Part shown: positions 56,322 to 64,000 of the stretch, in pieces | Layout of the letters: each line of letters opens with the position of its first letter | Position numbering within the stretch: the first letter of the stretch is position 1 | Assembly: GCF_016307205.1 (NCBI RefSeq) | Contig: NZ_JAEIJD010000010.1 | Coordinates: 35,930-99,929, forward strand | Source of the DNA: Pontibaca salina | Lineage (GTDB): Bacteria > Pseudomonadota > Alphaproteobacteria > Rhodobacterales > Rhodobacteraceae | DNA: 64,000 nt | Direction: 5' to 3' | Made by a program: the position numbers and the translations under genes | The notes under the pieces: model-generated | What the model was told of the DNA's origin: nothing | Seen by the model: only the letters and a program-made list of their open reading frames with translations | The model's database searches: none

Positions 56322-56462
56322 GTGGTCAAAAAGCCATAAAAGCAGCGAAAAACGGCTGTTTTCCTCTTGCAACACACCACTATTCGTTGTGTTCCTACAC
56401 AATATACCGCTAGATACGGCCATAACGGCCCTACAGTTCGGGCGGACGAAGGAGATAAAAGC
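56322..56462 (+). promoter_or_regulatory. upstream region of the HU gene
   Basis: 141 bases, AT-richer than flanking genes. Contains the dyad TTGTGT-TCCT-ACACAA (56387-56402) and an overlapping AACACA ... TGTGTT pair. A TTGCAA/TATACC pair around it may form the promoter. GAAGGAGAT lies 5-10 bases before the HU start. Confidence 0.45.
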
Positions 56463-56750
56463 ATGTCAAAACCAATGACCAAGACCCAGCTCGTCGCCGC
56501 ACTGGCCGAGGATATGGACACGGACAAGAAAAGCGCCAGCGCTGCGCTGGACGCAATTGTCGGGATCATTACGCGCGAGGTCAGCAATGGCGGAGCAGTG
56601 ACCTTGCCCGGTGTCGGCAAGATTTATTGCCGCGAACGCCCCGAGCGGATGGTGCGCAACCCCGCCACCGGCGAGCAGTTCATGAAAGAGGCCGACAAGG
56701 TGGTCAAGATGACCATCGCCAAGGCGCTCAAGGACAGCGTGAACAGCTGA
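56463..56750 (+). CDS. HU family DNA-binding protein
   Basis: 95 residues. MTKTQLVAALAEDMDTDKKSASAALDAIVGIITREVSNGGAVTLPGVGKI is the HU/IHF alpha-helical body; the beta-arm contains RPERMVRNPATGEQFMKEADKVVKMTIAKALKD. Intermediate between HU and IHF-like proteins of Rhodobacterales. Nucleoid-associated, binds bent DNA. Good RBS GGAGAT; ended by a hairpin plus T-run. Confidence 0.92.
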   Translation: MSKPMTKTQLVAALAEDMDTDKKSASAALDAIVGIITREVSNGGAVTLPGVGKIYCRERPERMVRNPATGEQFMKEADKVVKMTIAKALKDSVNS

Positions 56751-56778
56751 ACTCGAAATCGACACGAATTGATCAAGA

Positions 56779-56808
56779 GGGTCGTCTGGAATGGGCGGCC
56801 CTTTTTTT
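56779..56808 (+). terminator. terminator after the HU gene
   Basis: GGGTCGTC (56779-56786) pairs with GGCGGCCC (56794-56801, two G-U pairs) over a 7-base loop and runs into seven T at 56802-56808. Confidence 0.85.
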
Positions 56809-56907
56809 ATGCTGCGCAGGCGGATGTCTTTGCGGTTTGCGCTGTGTTCCTGCATCCCTATAGTGCGCCTGACGACATTTTTGTCACCGTTGCAGAAGGA
56901 CAAGAAT

Positions 56908-57870
56908 TTGCGAGCAGCGCCCTCTGATCGCCCGGTTGCTGGCCCCGCGCTGGATACGGCCGCCATCGTCATGGGGCTGGCATTTGCGTTTATGTGGTCA
57001 TCGGCGTTCACGTCGGCGCGGATCATTGTGCAAGATGCCTCGCCGCTTCTGTCGCTGGCGCTACGGTTCCTGATCTCGGGGCTGCTGGGCGTTGGTATCG
57101 CCCTGTGGATGGGCCAAACATGGCGGCTGACAAGGGGCCAGTGGCGCGCGACCATCCTGTTTGGTGTCGGTCAAAACGCGCTTTATCTGGGTTTGAACTT
57201 TGTCGCCATGCAGACTGTCGAGGCCTCGCTTGCTGCGATTATTGCCTCGACCATGCCGTTGTTAGTGGCGGTGGCAAGCTGGCTGTTTCTCGGTGAGAAA
57301 CTGCGCCTTCTGGGTATTGCGGGGCTGATTGCGGGGGCCATTGGTGTGACCCTTATCCTCGGCAGCCGGATCAGCGCGGGCGTTGATCTATATGGCGTTA
57401 TCCTTTGCGGAATCGCGGCACTGGCGCTGACCTTTGCCACATTGATGGTGCGCGGGGCCACGTCGGGAGGCAATTTCATGATGGTGGTGGGATTGCAGAT
57501 GCTGGTCGGGTCGGCGATCCTGTTTGTCGCGGCACCGCTGACGGAAACCCTGTTTATCAACCCGACATGGCCGCTGGCCTTGGCCTTTGGCTATACCACG
57601 CTGGTTCCGGGTCTTACGGCGACATTCGTCTGGGTATTGCTGCTGAACCGGATCGGAGCGGTCCGTGCCGCGACGTTTCATTTCCTCAACCCGGTGTTTG
57701 GCGTTGCCATCGCGGCGATGCTTCTGGGCGAAACGCTGGGTCTGTGGGACGCGGTCGGGGTGCTGATCGTCACCTTGGGAATCCTAGCCGTGCAGGTGTC
57801 GCGCCAGCGGCCAGAAGAGAAACCAGCCGTTGTGCCGGCAGGCGGCGCGCGCAAACGAACACGCCGCTGA
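56908..57870 (+). CDS. EamA/DMT-superfamily transporter
   Basis: 320 residues from TTG 56908 (AGAAGGA 7 bases upstream); an open frame extends back to 56791 inside the HU terminator and is unlikely, and a shorter ATG start at 56974 is possible. Ten helices in two EamA repeats (MGLAFAFMWSSAFTSARII first, NFMMVVGLQMLVGSAILFV in the second), with the typical GQNALYLGLNFVAMQTVEASLAAIIASTMPLLVA. Substrate unknown. The third DMT transporter in this window. Confidence 0.85.
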   Translation: MRAAPSDRPVAGPALDTAAIVMGLAFAFMWSSAFTSARIIVQDASPLLSLALRFLISGLLGVGIALWMGQTWRLTRGQWRATILFGVGQNALYLGLNFVAMQTVEASLAAIIASTMPLLVAVASWLFLGEKLRLLGIAGLIAGAIGVTLILGSRISAGVDLYGVILCGIAALALTFATLMVRGATSGGNFMMVVGLQMLVGSAILFVAAPLTETLFINPTWPLALAFGYTTLVPGLTATFVWVLLLNRIGAVRAATFHFLNPVFGVAIAAMLLGETLGLWDAVGVLIVTLGILAVQVSRQRPEEKPAVVPAGGARKRTRR

Positions 57871-57946
57871 AATGGAGTGAATAGTTCTTTAATTCTGCCG
57901 CGCGCAACACATGTATGAAAGCACAGCCCTTTAGATGAGGATTGCC

Positions 57947-58396
57947 ATGTCACGCTACACCAAATCTCCCGAAGCGGTCGCTGCTCTGACCCCCGAAGAA
58001 TACCATGTCACCCAAGAAAGCGGGACCGAGCGCCCCGGCACCGGTAAGTTGCTAAACAACACCGAGCCCGGCATCTATGTTGATATCGTCTCGGGTGAGC
58101 CGCTGTTCGCCAGTTCCGACAAATATGAAAGCGGCTGCGGCTGGCCCAGCTTCACCAAGCCCATCGAGCCGGCACATGTCGCCGAATTACCGGATCGCAG
58201 CCTTGGCATGGTACGTACCGAAGTGCGCAGCACCCATGGTGACAGCCATCTGGGCCACGTGTTTCCCGACGGACCGGCGGATCGTGGCGGGTTGCGCTAT
58301 TGCATCAATTCGGCCTCGCTGCGCTTTATCCATCGCGACGATATGGAGTCCGAGGGATATGGTGAATATCTCAACCAGGTGGAGGACGTGACATGA
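57947..58396 (+). CDS. msrB: peptide-methionine (R)-S-oxide reductase
   Basis: 149 residues. Catalytic Cys in [11 protein letters not shown] (about 123) and the second Cys in SGCGWPSF (about 66) are kept, but the four zinc cysteines are lost: CLICDAPLF is [10 protein letters not shown] and CGNCDAHLGHVF is [12 protein letters not shown]. It reduces methionine-R-sulfoxide. Start ATG 57947 (AGGATTG upstream); an upstream ATG at 57935 exists. Overlaps msrA by four bases (ATGA). Confidence 0.95.
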   Translation: MSRYTKSPEAVAALTPEEYHVTQESGTERPGTGKLLNNTEPGIYVDIVSGEPLFASSDKYESGCGWPSFTKPIEPAHVAELPDRSLGMVRTEVRSTHGDSHLGHVFPDGPADRGGLRYCINSASLRFIHRDDMESEGYGEYLNQVEDVT

Positions 58397-58902
58397 CCAA
58401 GACCGAACGCGCTGTTCTGGCAGGCGGCTGTTTCTGGGGGATGCAGGACCTGATTCGCCGGCGGCCCGGGGTCGTGAAAACCCGCGTCGGCTATACCGGC
58501 GGGGACGTGCCGAACGCGACTTACCGCAACCACGGCACCCATGCGGAAGGAATCGAGATCATTTTTGACCCATCGGTGCTTTCCTACCGCGAGATTTTGG
58601 AACTGTTTTTCCAGATCCACGACCCGACGACGCAGAACCGGCAGGGCAATGATATCGGGCTGAGCTATCGCTCGGCGATCTACTATGTAGACGAGAACCA
58701 GAAACAGGTGGCGCTGGACACGATTGCCGATGTCGACGCCTCTGGCCTTTGGCCGGGAAAGGTTGTGACCGAGGTCGAGCCGGTTGGTGCGTTTTGGGAG
58801 GCCGAGCCCGAGCATCAGGATTATCTGGAGCGGGTGCCGAACGGCTATACCTGTCATTTCGCGCGCCCCGACTGGGTGTTGCCCAAGCGCAAGGCATCCT
58901 GA
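58393..58902 (+). CDS. msrA: peptide-methionine (S)-S-oxide reductase
   Basis: 169 residues. [10 protein letters not shown] with catalytic Cys about 12, [26 protein letters not shown], and [12 protein letters not shown] with the family motifs. Partner of msrB, the two reduce both methionine sulfoxide forms. Translationally coupled. Converges with the hydantoinase gene 7 bases away. Confidence 0.96.
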   Translation: MTKTERAVLAGGCFWGMQDLIRRRPGVVKTRVGYTGGDVPNATYRNHGTHAEGIEIIFDPSVLSYREILELFFQIHDPTTQNRQGNDIGLSYRSAIYYVDENQKQVALDTIADVDASGLWPGKVVTEVEPVGAFWEAEPEHQDYLERVPNGYTCHFARPDWVLPKRKAS

Positions 58903-58909
58903 GAGCGGC

Positions 58910-60913
58910 TTAGTGGGTCGCTATTCGGGGCCGTCCGCTGGCCTCGACGGTGATCTGTGCCTCGACAATGATCTCACGCGCTTCGACGGGCGCAGAGTTC
59001 ACCTCGCGCCAGACCGTTATCTGGATACCCTCGGCCCCCGCTTGCATCACTTCGCTCTTGGCCTGCGCCCGCAATAGAGTTTCAAGATGGTCCAGCGCTT
59101 CGTCGGGTGAAGTAAAATCCTCGGGGCCGCTTTCCAGATGCACCCGAAACTGGCCCGCAGCAGGTGAAGTCATGGTGCCAATACGCCGAATCGTGACCCG
59201 CCCGACGACCGCACCGATCGCATTGGCCACATCCGAATGTTCGGGCAGGACCATGCGACAACCCAGTCGCTTGCCCACCGCTGGATAATAACAGCGCGCT
59301 GCTGCGCCCAACCCGACCACGTCGATATTCAGCCATGTGTCGAACGCCAACAAGCCCCGATGGTGGTTCAGTCCGGCGTGCAATAGCTTGTTGCCGACCA
59401 ATTCGGACGGGGAGGTGTCAAAACCGGGCACTTCCTCGGCGAATGCGCTTTCCAGCAAGGTCAGGCTGGTCTGCTCGGTCATCTGATCGACAATCATATT
59501 TGCTAGGGCGGCGGCATCTGTTGCCAGCCGCTGGCCTGATCCGCTGCGTTTGCGCGCAATCAGGGTCAGCGCCTTTTGCGCAGCCGCGCCATCCCATACA
59601 TCGACCCGGCCCAACACATGCGCCGCATCGGAGGGCGTGGCGCCCGCCAGTTGCACCAGCCCGCGATCGACCAGCCGACGCAATGCACTTTTGTCGATTC
59701 GGTTGCGAATCACCGCGCCCAAAGGCTGCAGGCCGGTGCCGATTCTTTCCAGCAGAAGCGCGTCACGCGGGTTCAAGCCGTTGGAGGGCTGGCCGGACAC
59801 CGCGCGGACAAAGCTTGCATCATATTCACCGGGGGCAGTGGCGCGCAGTTGCGCATCCAGCGTCGCGTGGACCAGATCAGGCGTTTCCTGCGCAATCAAG
59901 GCCACCGGCAACACGCGGCGGGGGCCAAGAATCACCCCGCCTGCAAGGCCTTCTCTAAGCGGGTGCACCTGACTGTCACCACCAAGTCCGCTGGTGCGCA
60001 TCGCCACGGCCTCGACCATTGTTCGAAAACCGCCCACGCGCGCGCCGTCCGGGTCAAGGGCGGGCCTTCCATCGCGCAACAGCGCGACATCCGTCGTGGT
60101 GCCGCCGATATCGGACACCAGCGCCTCCTCCGTCCCGGTCAGCCAGCGCGCGCCCACAATGGACGCAGCCGGGCCGCTGAGGATGGTTTCGATCGGGCGC
60201 GCGCGGGCCTGTTCGGCGGACATCAGCGCACCGTCACCGCGTACCACCATCAGCGGGGCGTCAATGCCCAGATCGATCAATCCAGCCTGTGCGCGTCCGA
60301 TCAACGCGTCGATCATGCCGATCAGCCGCGCATTCAGCACCGCCGTCACCGCCCGCTTTGGTCCGTTCAACCGTGCCGAAAGCTGATGTGAACAGGTCAC
60401 CGGTACGCCGGTGCGGGCCGTGATAATGCGCGCGGCCTCAAGCTCGTGGGCAGGGTTGCGGGTGGCAAATTGCGACGCCACGGCAAAACCCGACACAGGC
60501 TCGAGATCCGCCAGAAACCTGTCCAGCGCGGCGACATCCAGTGGTGCAGCCTCGCTACCGGCATGGCTATGGCCGCCCGACAGCACCAGCAGCGGGTCAC
60601 CATTCACCGCCTCAGCCACGCCATTGCGCTCAAGGTCGCCAGTCGGAAACCCAATATAGATCAGGGCCACACGCCCGCCTTGACCTTCGACCAGCGCATT
60701 CGTGGCCAATGTGGTGGACAGTGACGCCAGCGCGATCTCGCCCGGTGCGATGGAGGACTGGGTCAGCACTGCGCGCACCGCTTCCGTGACGCCGATCGCC
60801 AAATCGGACCGTGTCGTCAGTGCTTTGGAACTCGCGATCACCTGCGCCTCATCGCGCATCAACACAGCATCCGTATAGGTGCCGCCGGTATCCACACCCA
60901 ACAGAATCGCCAT
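58910..60913 (-). CDS. hydantoinase/oxoprolinase A-type (HyuA-like)
   Basis: 667 residues. Hydantoinase A N-terminal domain LGVDTGGTYTDAVLM (phosphate-binding, about 5), SLSTTLATNALVEGQGG (about 64), then the A domain with GPAASIVGARWLTG (about 246), SDIGGTTTDVALL (about 267) and C-terminal ENSAPV-like region. Members hydrolyse N-carbamoyl or 5-oxoproline-type rings with ATP, normally with a HyuB partner, which is not adjacent here. Fourteen bases after queG and cotranscribed with it. Substrate unknown. Confidence 0.85.
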   Translation of the reverse strand: MAILLGVDTGGTYTDAVLMRDEAQVIASSKALTTRSDLAIGVTEAVRAVLTQSSIAPGEIALASLSTTLATNALVEGQGGRVALIYIGFPTGDLERNGVAEAVNGDPLLVLSGGHSHAGSEAAPLDVAALDRFLADLEPVSGFAVASQFATRNPAHELEAARIITARTGVPVTCSHQLSARLNGPKRAVTAVLNARLIGMIDALIGRAQAGLIDLGIDAPLMVVRGDGALMSAEQARARPIETILSGPAASIVGARWLTGTEEALVSDIGGTTTDVALLRDGRPALDPDGARVGGFRTMVEAVAMRTSGLGGDSQVHPLREGLAGGVILGPRRVLPVALIAQETPDLVHATLDAQLRATAPGEYDASFVRAVSGQPSNGLNPRDALLLERIGTGLQPLGAVIRNRIDKSALRRLVDRGLVQLAGATPSDAAHVLGRVDVWDGAAAQKALTLIARKRSGSGQRLATDAAALANMIVDQMTEQTSLTLLESAFAEEVPGFDTSPSELVGNKLLHAGLNHHRGLLAFDTWLNIDVVGLGAAARCYYPAVGKRLGCRMVLPEHSDVANAIGAVVGRVTIRRIGTMTSPAAGQFRVHLESGPEDFTSPDEALDHLETLLRAQAKSEVMQAGAEGIQITVWREVNSAPVEAREIIVEAQITVEASGRPRIATH

Positions 60914-60927
60914 GCCGGACCTCCCTT

Positions 60928-61968
60928 CTACCGTGCCAATTGCGTGACTGCCCAGCGCGCCGCATCAGCCACCGCCGGGTCGGGATCATCGACCAGAGCC
61001 TGAGCGACCCCGGATAATTCTTCTTCCTCCGAATTTCCGATCGCGTACAGCACATTGCGCACAAACCGGTCGCGTCCGATCCGCTTGATCGGCGAGCCCG
61101 AGAACAAGGCGCGAAACCCCGCATCGTCCAGCATTGCCAGATCGGCCAGTTTCGGGGCCAGCAACTCTTCGCGCGCGGCATAGCGCATGTCGCTCGCGGC
61201 AACGGCAAACTTGTTCCACGGGCAGGCCGCCAGACAATCGTCACAGCCATAGATCCGGTTGCCCATCTTTTCGCGCAATTCTTCAGAGACCGGACCTCTG
61301 TGCTCGATGGTCAAATAGGAAATGCAGCGTGTCGCATCGATCTGCCAAGGCGCGGGGAAGGCATCGGTCGGGCAGGCATCCAGACAGGCGCGGCACGAGC
61401 CGCAATGTTCGACTTCGGGCGCATCGGTGGGCAGGTCCAGCGTGGTAAAGACCGAGCCGATAAACGCCCAGTTGCCCCAGTCACGGCTGAGCAGATTGGT
61501 ATGTTTGCCCTGCCAGCCCAGCCCCGCCGCCTGACCCAACGGCTTTTCGGGCACCGGCGCGGTATCAACGAAGACCTTCACTTCTGGTGCCGCGTCCGCT
61601 GCCTCGGCAATCAACCACCGTGCCAGCCGCTTCAGCCGCTTCTTGACCATATCGTGATAGTCGCGGTTTTGCGCATAGACGGAAATTGCGCCGCGGTCGC
61701 GTTGCCCCAGAATAGCCAGGGGGTCATGTTCTGGCGTGTAACTTTCGGCCAGCATGATGACTGATCGCGCGTCCGGCCAAAGCGCCGCCGGGTTGCCCCG
61801 CCAATGGCTGCGCTTTTCCAGCCAGTCCATCTGCCCGTGATAACCGGCCTGTAAAAACGCCTCCAGCCGCTCCGGCACCTCCGGCACGTCCCAGGGCCGA
61901 CAGATCCGACACGCAACAAAGCCTTCGGCCAGAGCCTGCTGGACCAGCCGTTGCTTCAGCGCAGCCAT
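60928..61968 (-). CDS. queG: epoxyqueuosine reductase
   Basis: 346 residues. Iron-sulfur, cobalamin-dependent enzyme that makes queuosine in t[15 protein letters not shown] near residue 43, the two 4Fe-4S boxes [16 protein letters not shown] (about 180) and [13 protein letters not shown] (about 235), and a C-terminal HEAT-like tail ([23 protein letters not shown]). ATG 61968 chosen: the repeat tail AGAAAG is directly upstream; a TTG six codons earlier is in-frame. Upstream copy E forms its leader. Confidence 0.94.
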   Translation of the reverse strand: MAALKQRLVQQALAEGFVACRICRPWDVPEVPERLEAFLQAGYHGQMDWLEKRSHWRGNPAALWPDARSVIMLAESYTPEHDPLAILGQRDRGAISVYAQNRDYHDMVKKRLKRLARWLIAEAADAAPEVKVFVDTAPVPEKPLGQAAGLGWQGKHTNLLSRDWGNWAFIGSVFTTLDLPTDAPEVEHCGSCRACLDACPTDAFPAPWQIDATRCISYLTIEHRGPVSEELREKMGNRIYGCDDCLAACPWNKFAVAASDMRYAAREELLAPKLADLAMLDDAGFRALFSGSPIKRIGRDRFVRNVLYAIGNSEEEELSGVAQALVDDPDPAVADAARWAVTQLAR

Positions 61969-62016
61969 GTCGTCTTTCTGGTTCAAAATACCCTCGGGGG
62001 GAATCGCCGCAGGCGA
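61969..62016 (-). repeat. extragenic hairpin-GATATTT element, copy E
   Basis: On the minus strand: hairpin TCGCC-TGC-GGCGA (62016-62004), then GGGTATTTTGAACCAGAAAG, ending six bases before the queG ATG. A second hairpin GGGGGC/GCCCCC is at 62018-62034, next to the GST stop. Confidence 0.65.
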
Positions 62017-62049
62017 TGGGGGCAGAACGCCCCCGGCAAGATCAGCGGC

Positions 62050-62715
62050 TCAAAAATCCAGATCTGCATAATGCGCCGGCGGGCGGAACCCGGATATCTG
62101 ATCGGCGAGAATCGAGCGGAAGGCAGGGCGCGATTTGATCTTGGCATACCAATCCTTGACCGTGGAGGATCGGTTCCAGTCGACATCGCTGATATAGTCC
62201 AGCGCCGAGAGATGCGCGGCAGCCGCAAAATCGGCCAAGGTCATATTGTCACCGGCCAACCAGCGGCGATGGTCCAGAAGCCAAGCCATGTAATCCAGAT
62301 GATATTTGATCGCCCTGGCCCCATCCTTGACGTTGCGGCTGTCGGGATAGCCCGCCCCGGTCACCTTCTTGTTCACCCGCTCATAGAGCAGTTTCGATGT
62401 GACTTCATGATGGAACTTGTCATCGAACCAGCCAACAAGGCGGCGCACTTCAAAGCGGCTATTGGCGTCCTTGGGCAATAGGGGCGGATCGGGGCGGGTT
62501 TCCTCAATATATTCGCAAATGGCGGCACTTTCCGCTAGCATTTTGCCATCCAGCTTGAGCACCGGCACCTTCGCTGCCGGATTCCGGCGCAGGAAATCGG
62601 GGTCCTGTTCCCAATAGCGCTCCTCGATCAGTTCGACCTCGACCTTCTTCTCGGCCAAGGACAGCCGCACCTTGCGGCAAAACGGTGAGAGGGGGACGTG
62701 AAACAGACGAGCCAT
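62050..62715 (-). CDS. glutathione S-transferase family protein
   Basis: 221 residues. GST N-terminal thioredoxin fold (ARLFHVPLSPFCRKVRLSLAEKKVEVELIEERYWEQDP, then NPAAKVPVLKLDGKMLAESAAICEYIEET with the SxAI cis-Pro/Glu-Ser site) and helical C-terminal domain with VSxxDxxxAAxLSAL. The CR in SPFCRKVRL marks a Cys-type GST. Substrate unknown. A longer frame continues upstream; ATG 62715 is the family-like start. Downstream of mtgA (57 bases) and upstream of queG, so this may be an operon. Confidence 0.88.
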   Translation of the reverse strand: MARLFHVPLSPFCRKVRLSLAEKKVEVELIEERYWEQDPDFLRRNPAAKVPVLKLDGKMLAESAAICEYIEETRPDPPLLPKDANSRFEVRRLVGWFDDKFHHEVTSKLLYERVNKKVTGAGYPDSRNVKDGARAIKYHLDYMAWLLDHRRWLAGDNMTLADFAAAAHLSALDYISDVDWNRSSTVKDWYAKIKSRPAFRSILADQISGFRPPAHYADLDF

Positions 62716-62771
62716 GGAGTTCCGGTGATGGTTGGACGTTATTCCCTCCATGCCCTGCATTGCGGCAGTTT

Positions 62772-63503
62772 TCAATCCTCGAAACATGCGGCGCGACCAT
62801 CTGCGCGAATCGTGTCCGCGCCGGCTGCGATCGAAGTGGCGCGTCGGCTCATCCATGCGCTGGGTCTGCCGGCTGAGCGATCGCGTGGGTCGGGCAGGGC
62901 GGCGGCCAGCAATGCGGCCTGCCGGGGAGTGAGTTTGTCGGCGCCAACGCCGAAATGATGGCGCGCGGCGGCTTCGACGCCAAAAATGCCTTGGCCCATC
63001 TCGGCAACGTTCAAATAGACTTCGATGATGCGGCGTTTGGGCCAGATTATCTCGACCGCAGGGGTGATCGCGGTCTCCAGTGCCTTACGCAGCCAACTGC
63101 GCCCCTGCCACAGGAACACGTTCTTGACCACTTGCTGGCTGATCGTTGATCCACCGCGCCGCGCCCCCGAATCCATTGCCGCGCGGATCGCGGTCACGTC
63201 AAAGCCCCAATGACGGCAAAAATTGGCATCTTCGGCCGCCACAGCCGAGCGCGCCATGACCGGTGCGATATTGCCGATCTTGACCCAATTACGCTCGATT
63301 TGTCCGAAGCGCCGCTTTTCGGAAAGCATGGTATGGGTAATCGGCGGGTTCACGACCGAAAACAACACCACCAGCGCGAGAACAAGCAACGCCACCACCA
63401 TGACTGCACGCAATGCAAACCTGCGGAGCCGGTGCAACGGTCGCATCGGTTTCTTGCGCTTTGTACGCGCTTTTTTCTTACGGGTTTTAGTGGTCGTTGC
63501 CAT
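62772..63503 (-). CDS. mtgA: monofunctional peptidoglycan transglycosylase
   Basis: 243 residues. Basic N terminus, one membrane helix (about 35-55), then the GT51 glycosyltransferase domain: SAVAAEDANFCRHWGFD (catalytic Glu about 92), RRGGSTISQQVVKNVFLWQGRSW, RRIIEVYLNVAEMGQGIFGVEAAARHHFG, and LTPRQAALLAAALPDPR. Polymerises lipid II without a transpeptidase domain. ATG 63503 chosen; an ATG nine codons upstream is also in-frame. Confidence 0.95.
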   Translation of the reverse strand: MATTTKTRKKKARTKRKKPMRPLHRLRRFALRAVMVVALLVLALVVLFSVVNPPITHTMLSEKRRFGQIERNWVKIGNIAPVMARSAVAAEDANFCRHWGFDVTAIRAAMDSGARRGGSTISQQVVKNVFLWQGRSWLRKALETAITPAVEIIWPKRRIIEVYLNVAEMGQGIFGVEAAARHHFGVGADKLTPRQAALLAAALPDPRDRSAGRPSAWMSRRATSIAAGADTIRADGRAACFED

Positions 63504-63804
63504 AGAGCAGCTATAGGCTCTGTCGTTCATTCACGAAAGCCCCGCAAGGTTAGGGCAGGCCGGAGCGGATCCAGATGTGGCATTCGCGTCAATGCCAATG
63601 CCATTGCCAGTGTGCGAACCCCAAACGGCATTGGGTGAAAAGAGCCGGATATGACACTGGAAACGAAGGCTGCTTTGGACGATGATGTCGTCTTGAACTT
63701 GCCTCTGGGCCGGGCTGCTCAGGCCGAGGGCAGTCGGAGATCATGGGGGCACTCGCGGTCGGCTACACCAGTCAGCGGGTGACAGAAAAGGATAGGTAAT
63801 CGCG
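63504..63804. other. intergenic region between mtgA and sat
   Basis: 301 bases between divergent mtgA and the sulfate adenylyltransferase start. One small plus-strand frame (63651-63782, 43 codons) is present but lacks a clear RBS. No hairpin or repeat of note. It should hold both promoters. Confidence 0.4.
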
Positions 63805-64000
63805 ATGAATAAAAACATGACGTTCGACAGTTACCCTCAAAAGCCCCACGGAGGGGTGCTGGTCAATCAGGTCGTGTCGGCTGATAAGCGGGATGAGCGC
63901 ATAGCATATGCGAAAACATTGCCAGCGATCCGTGTCGATTTGGAAGCGGTCATTACCATCGAAATGATCGCCACCGGGGTGCTTTCGCCCAACACGGGGT
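63805..64000 (+). CDS. sat: sulfate adenylyltransferase, 5' end
   Basis: 65 complete codons from ATG 63805 run to the window edge. The start KPHGGVLVNQVV followed by an acidic/basic linker (ADKRDERIAYAKTLP) and IEMIATGVLSPNTG matches the N terminus of dissimilatory-type/PUA-like ATP sulfurylases (Sat). The enzyme forms adenosine-5'-phosphosulfate from ATP and sulfate. The rest lies outside the window, so no catalytic HXXH residues are visible. Confidence 0.85.
   Translation, partial: MNKNMTFDSYPQKPHGGVLVNQVVSADKRDERIAYAKTLPAIRVDLEAVITIEMIATGVLSPNTG

Noticed and set aside
63651..63782. 43-codon plus-strand frame before sat
   Set aside because: No Shine-Dalgarno, no family resemblance, low-complexity tail; probably chance.

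Overview
This window comes from a Rhodobacterales (Rhodobacteraceae, Roseobacter-like) alphaproteobacterium. Supporting evidence seen here: a glyQ/glyS pair enclosing a DUF6446 gene, a stand-alone cytochrome aa3 subunit I gene, a petABC cytochrome bc1 operon and a petP/petR-type regulator pair nearby, FolE2 instead of FolE, and high-GC, tightly packed genes with many 1 to 25 bp overlaps. Nearly everything is chromosomal housekeeping. I see no rRNA, tRNA, transposase, phage or CRISPR array.

Layout. 0-2.5 kb: 3' end of folE2, a small phasin-like gene and trkH. 2.5-4.2 kb: an exported SPOR / peptidoglycan-binding / trypsin-like protein with its catalytic residues replaced. 4.4-10.7 kb: glyQ, DUF6446, glyS and a PEP-utilising dikinase-like gene. 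10.8-14.9 kb: a SleB-type hydrolase, then folB (with an extra C-terminal domain), folP and glmM, overlapping; a bidirectional terminator separates glmM from ilvC. 15-18.2 kb: ilvC, two overlapping Lrp regulators and a class V aminotransferase. 18.2-25.5 kb: a Ubi-type hydroxylase, a small membrane protein, a HAD nucleotidase, a GntR regulator, an MshEN-glycosyltransferase, carA, yqeY and DUF2244. 25.7-31.2 kb: ctaD, a HIT protein, a DMT transporter, a YihY protein, a small stress-type gene and a decayed membrane-protein gene.

31.2-37.5 kb: petABC on the minus strand, then thiBPQ behind a TPP riboswitch. 37.5-46 kb: aroC, a transporter, ilvE, petP/petR, an acetoin/HDAC-type hydrolase, then the isoprenoid block xseB-ispA-dxs. 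46-52 kb (minus): an epimerase, a caiD-like crotonase, an ADP-forming acyl-CoA synthetase, an acyl-CoA dehydrogenase and a class II aldolase, probably one CoA-ester catabolic unit. 52-56.3 kb (plus): a divergent LysR regulator overlapping ade, which overlaps amn; together ade and amn convert AMP to adenine to hypoxanthine. 56.4-64 kb: HU, a transporter, msrB-msrA, then on the minus strand mtgA, a GST, queG and a lone HyuA-type hydantoinase; the window ends in the start of a sulfate adenylyltransferase gene.

Points that stand out: a five-copy extragenic element (small GC hairpin, then GGRTATTT, then AGAAR) at four loci; FolB fused to what looks like a degenerate amino-acid-kinase-like domain; a PPDK-like enzyme with a worn ATP-grasp half but intact phospho-His and PEP halves; a pseudoprotease; and an MshEN-fused glycosyltransferase. 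None of these proves a new system; they are the best leads.
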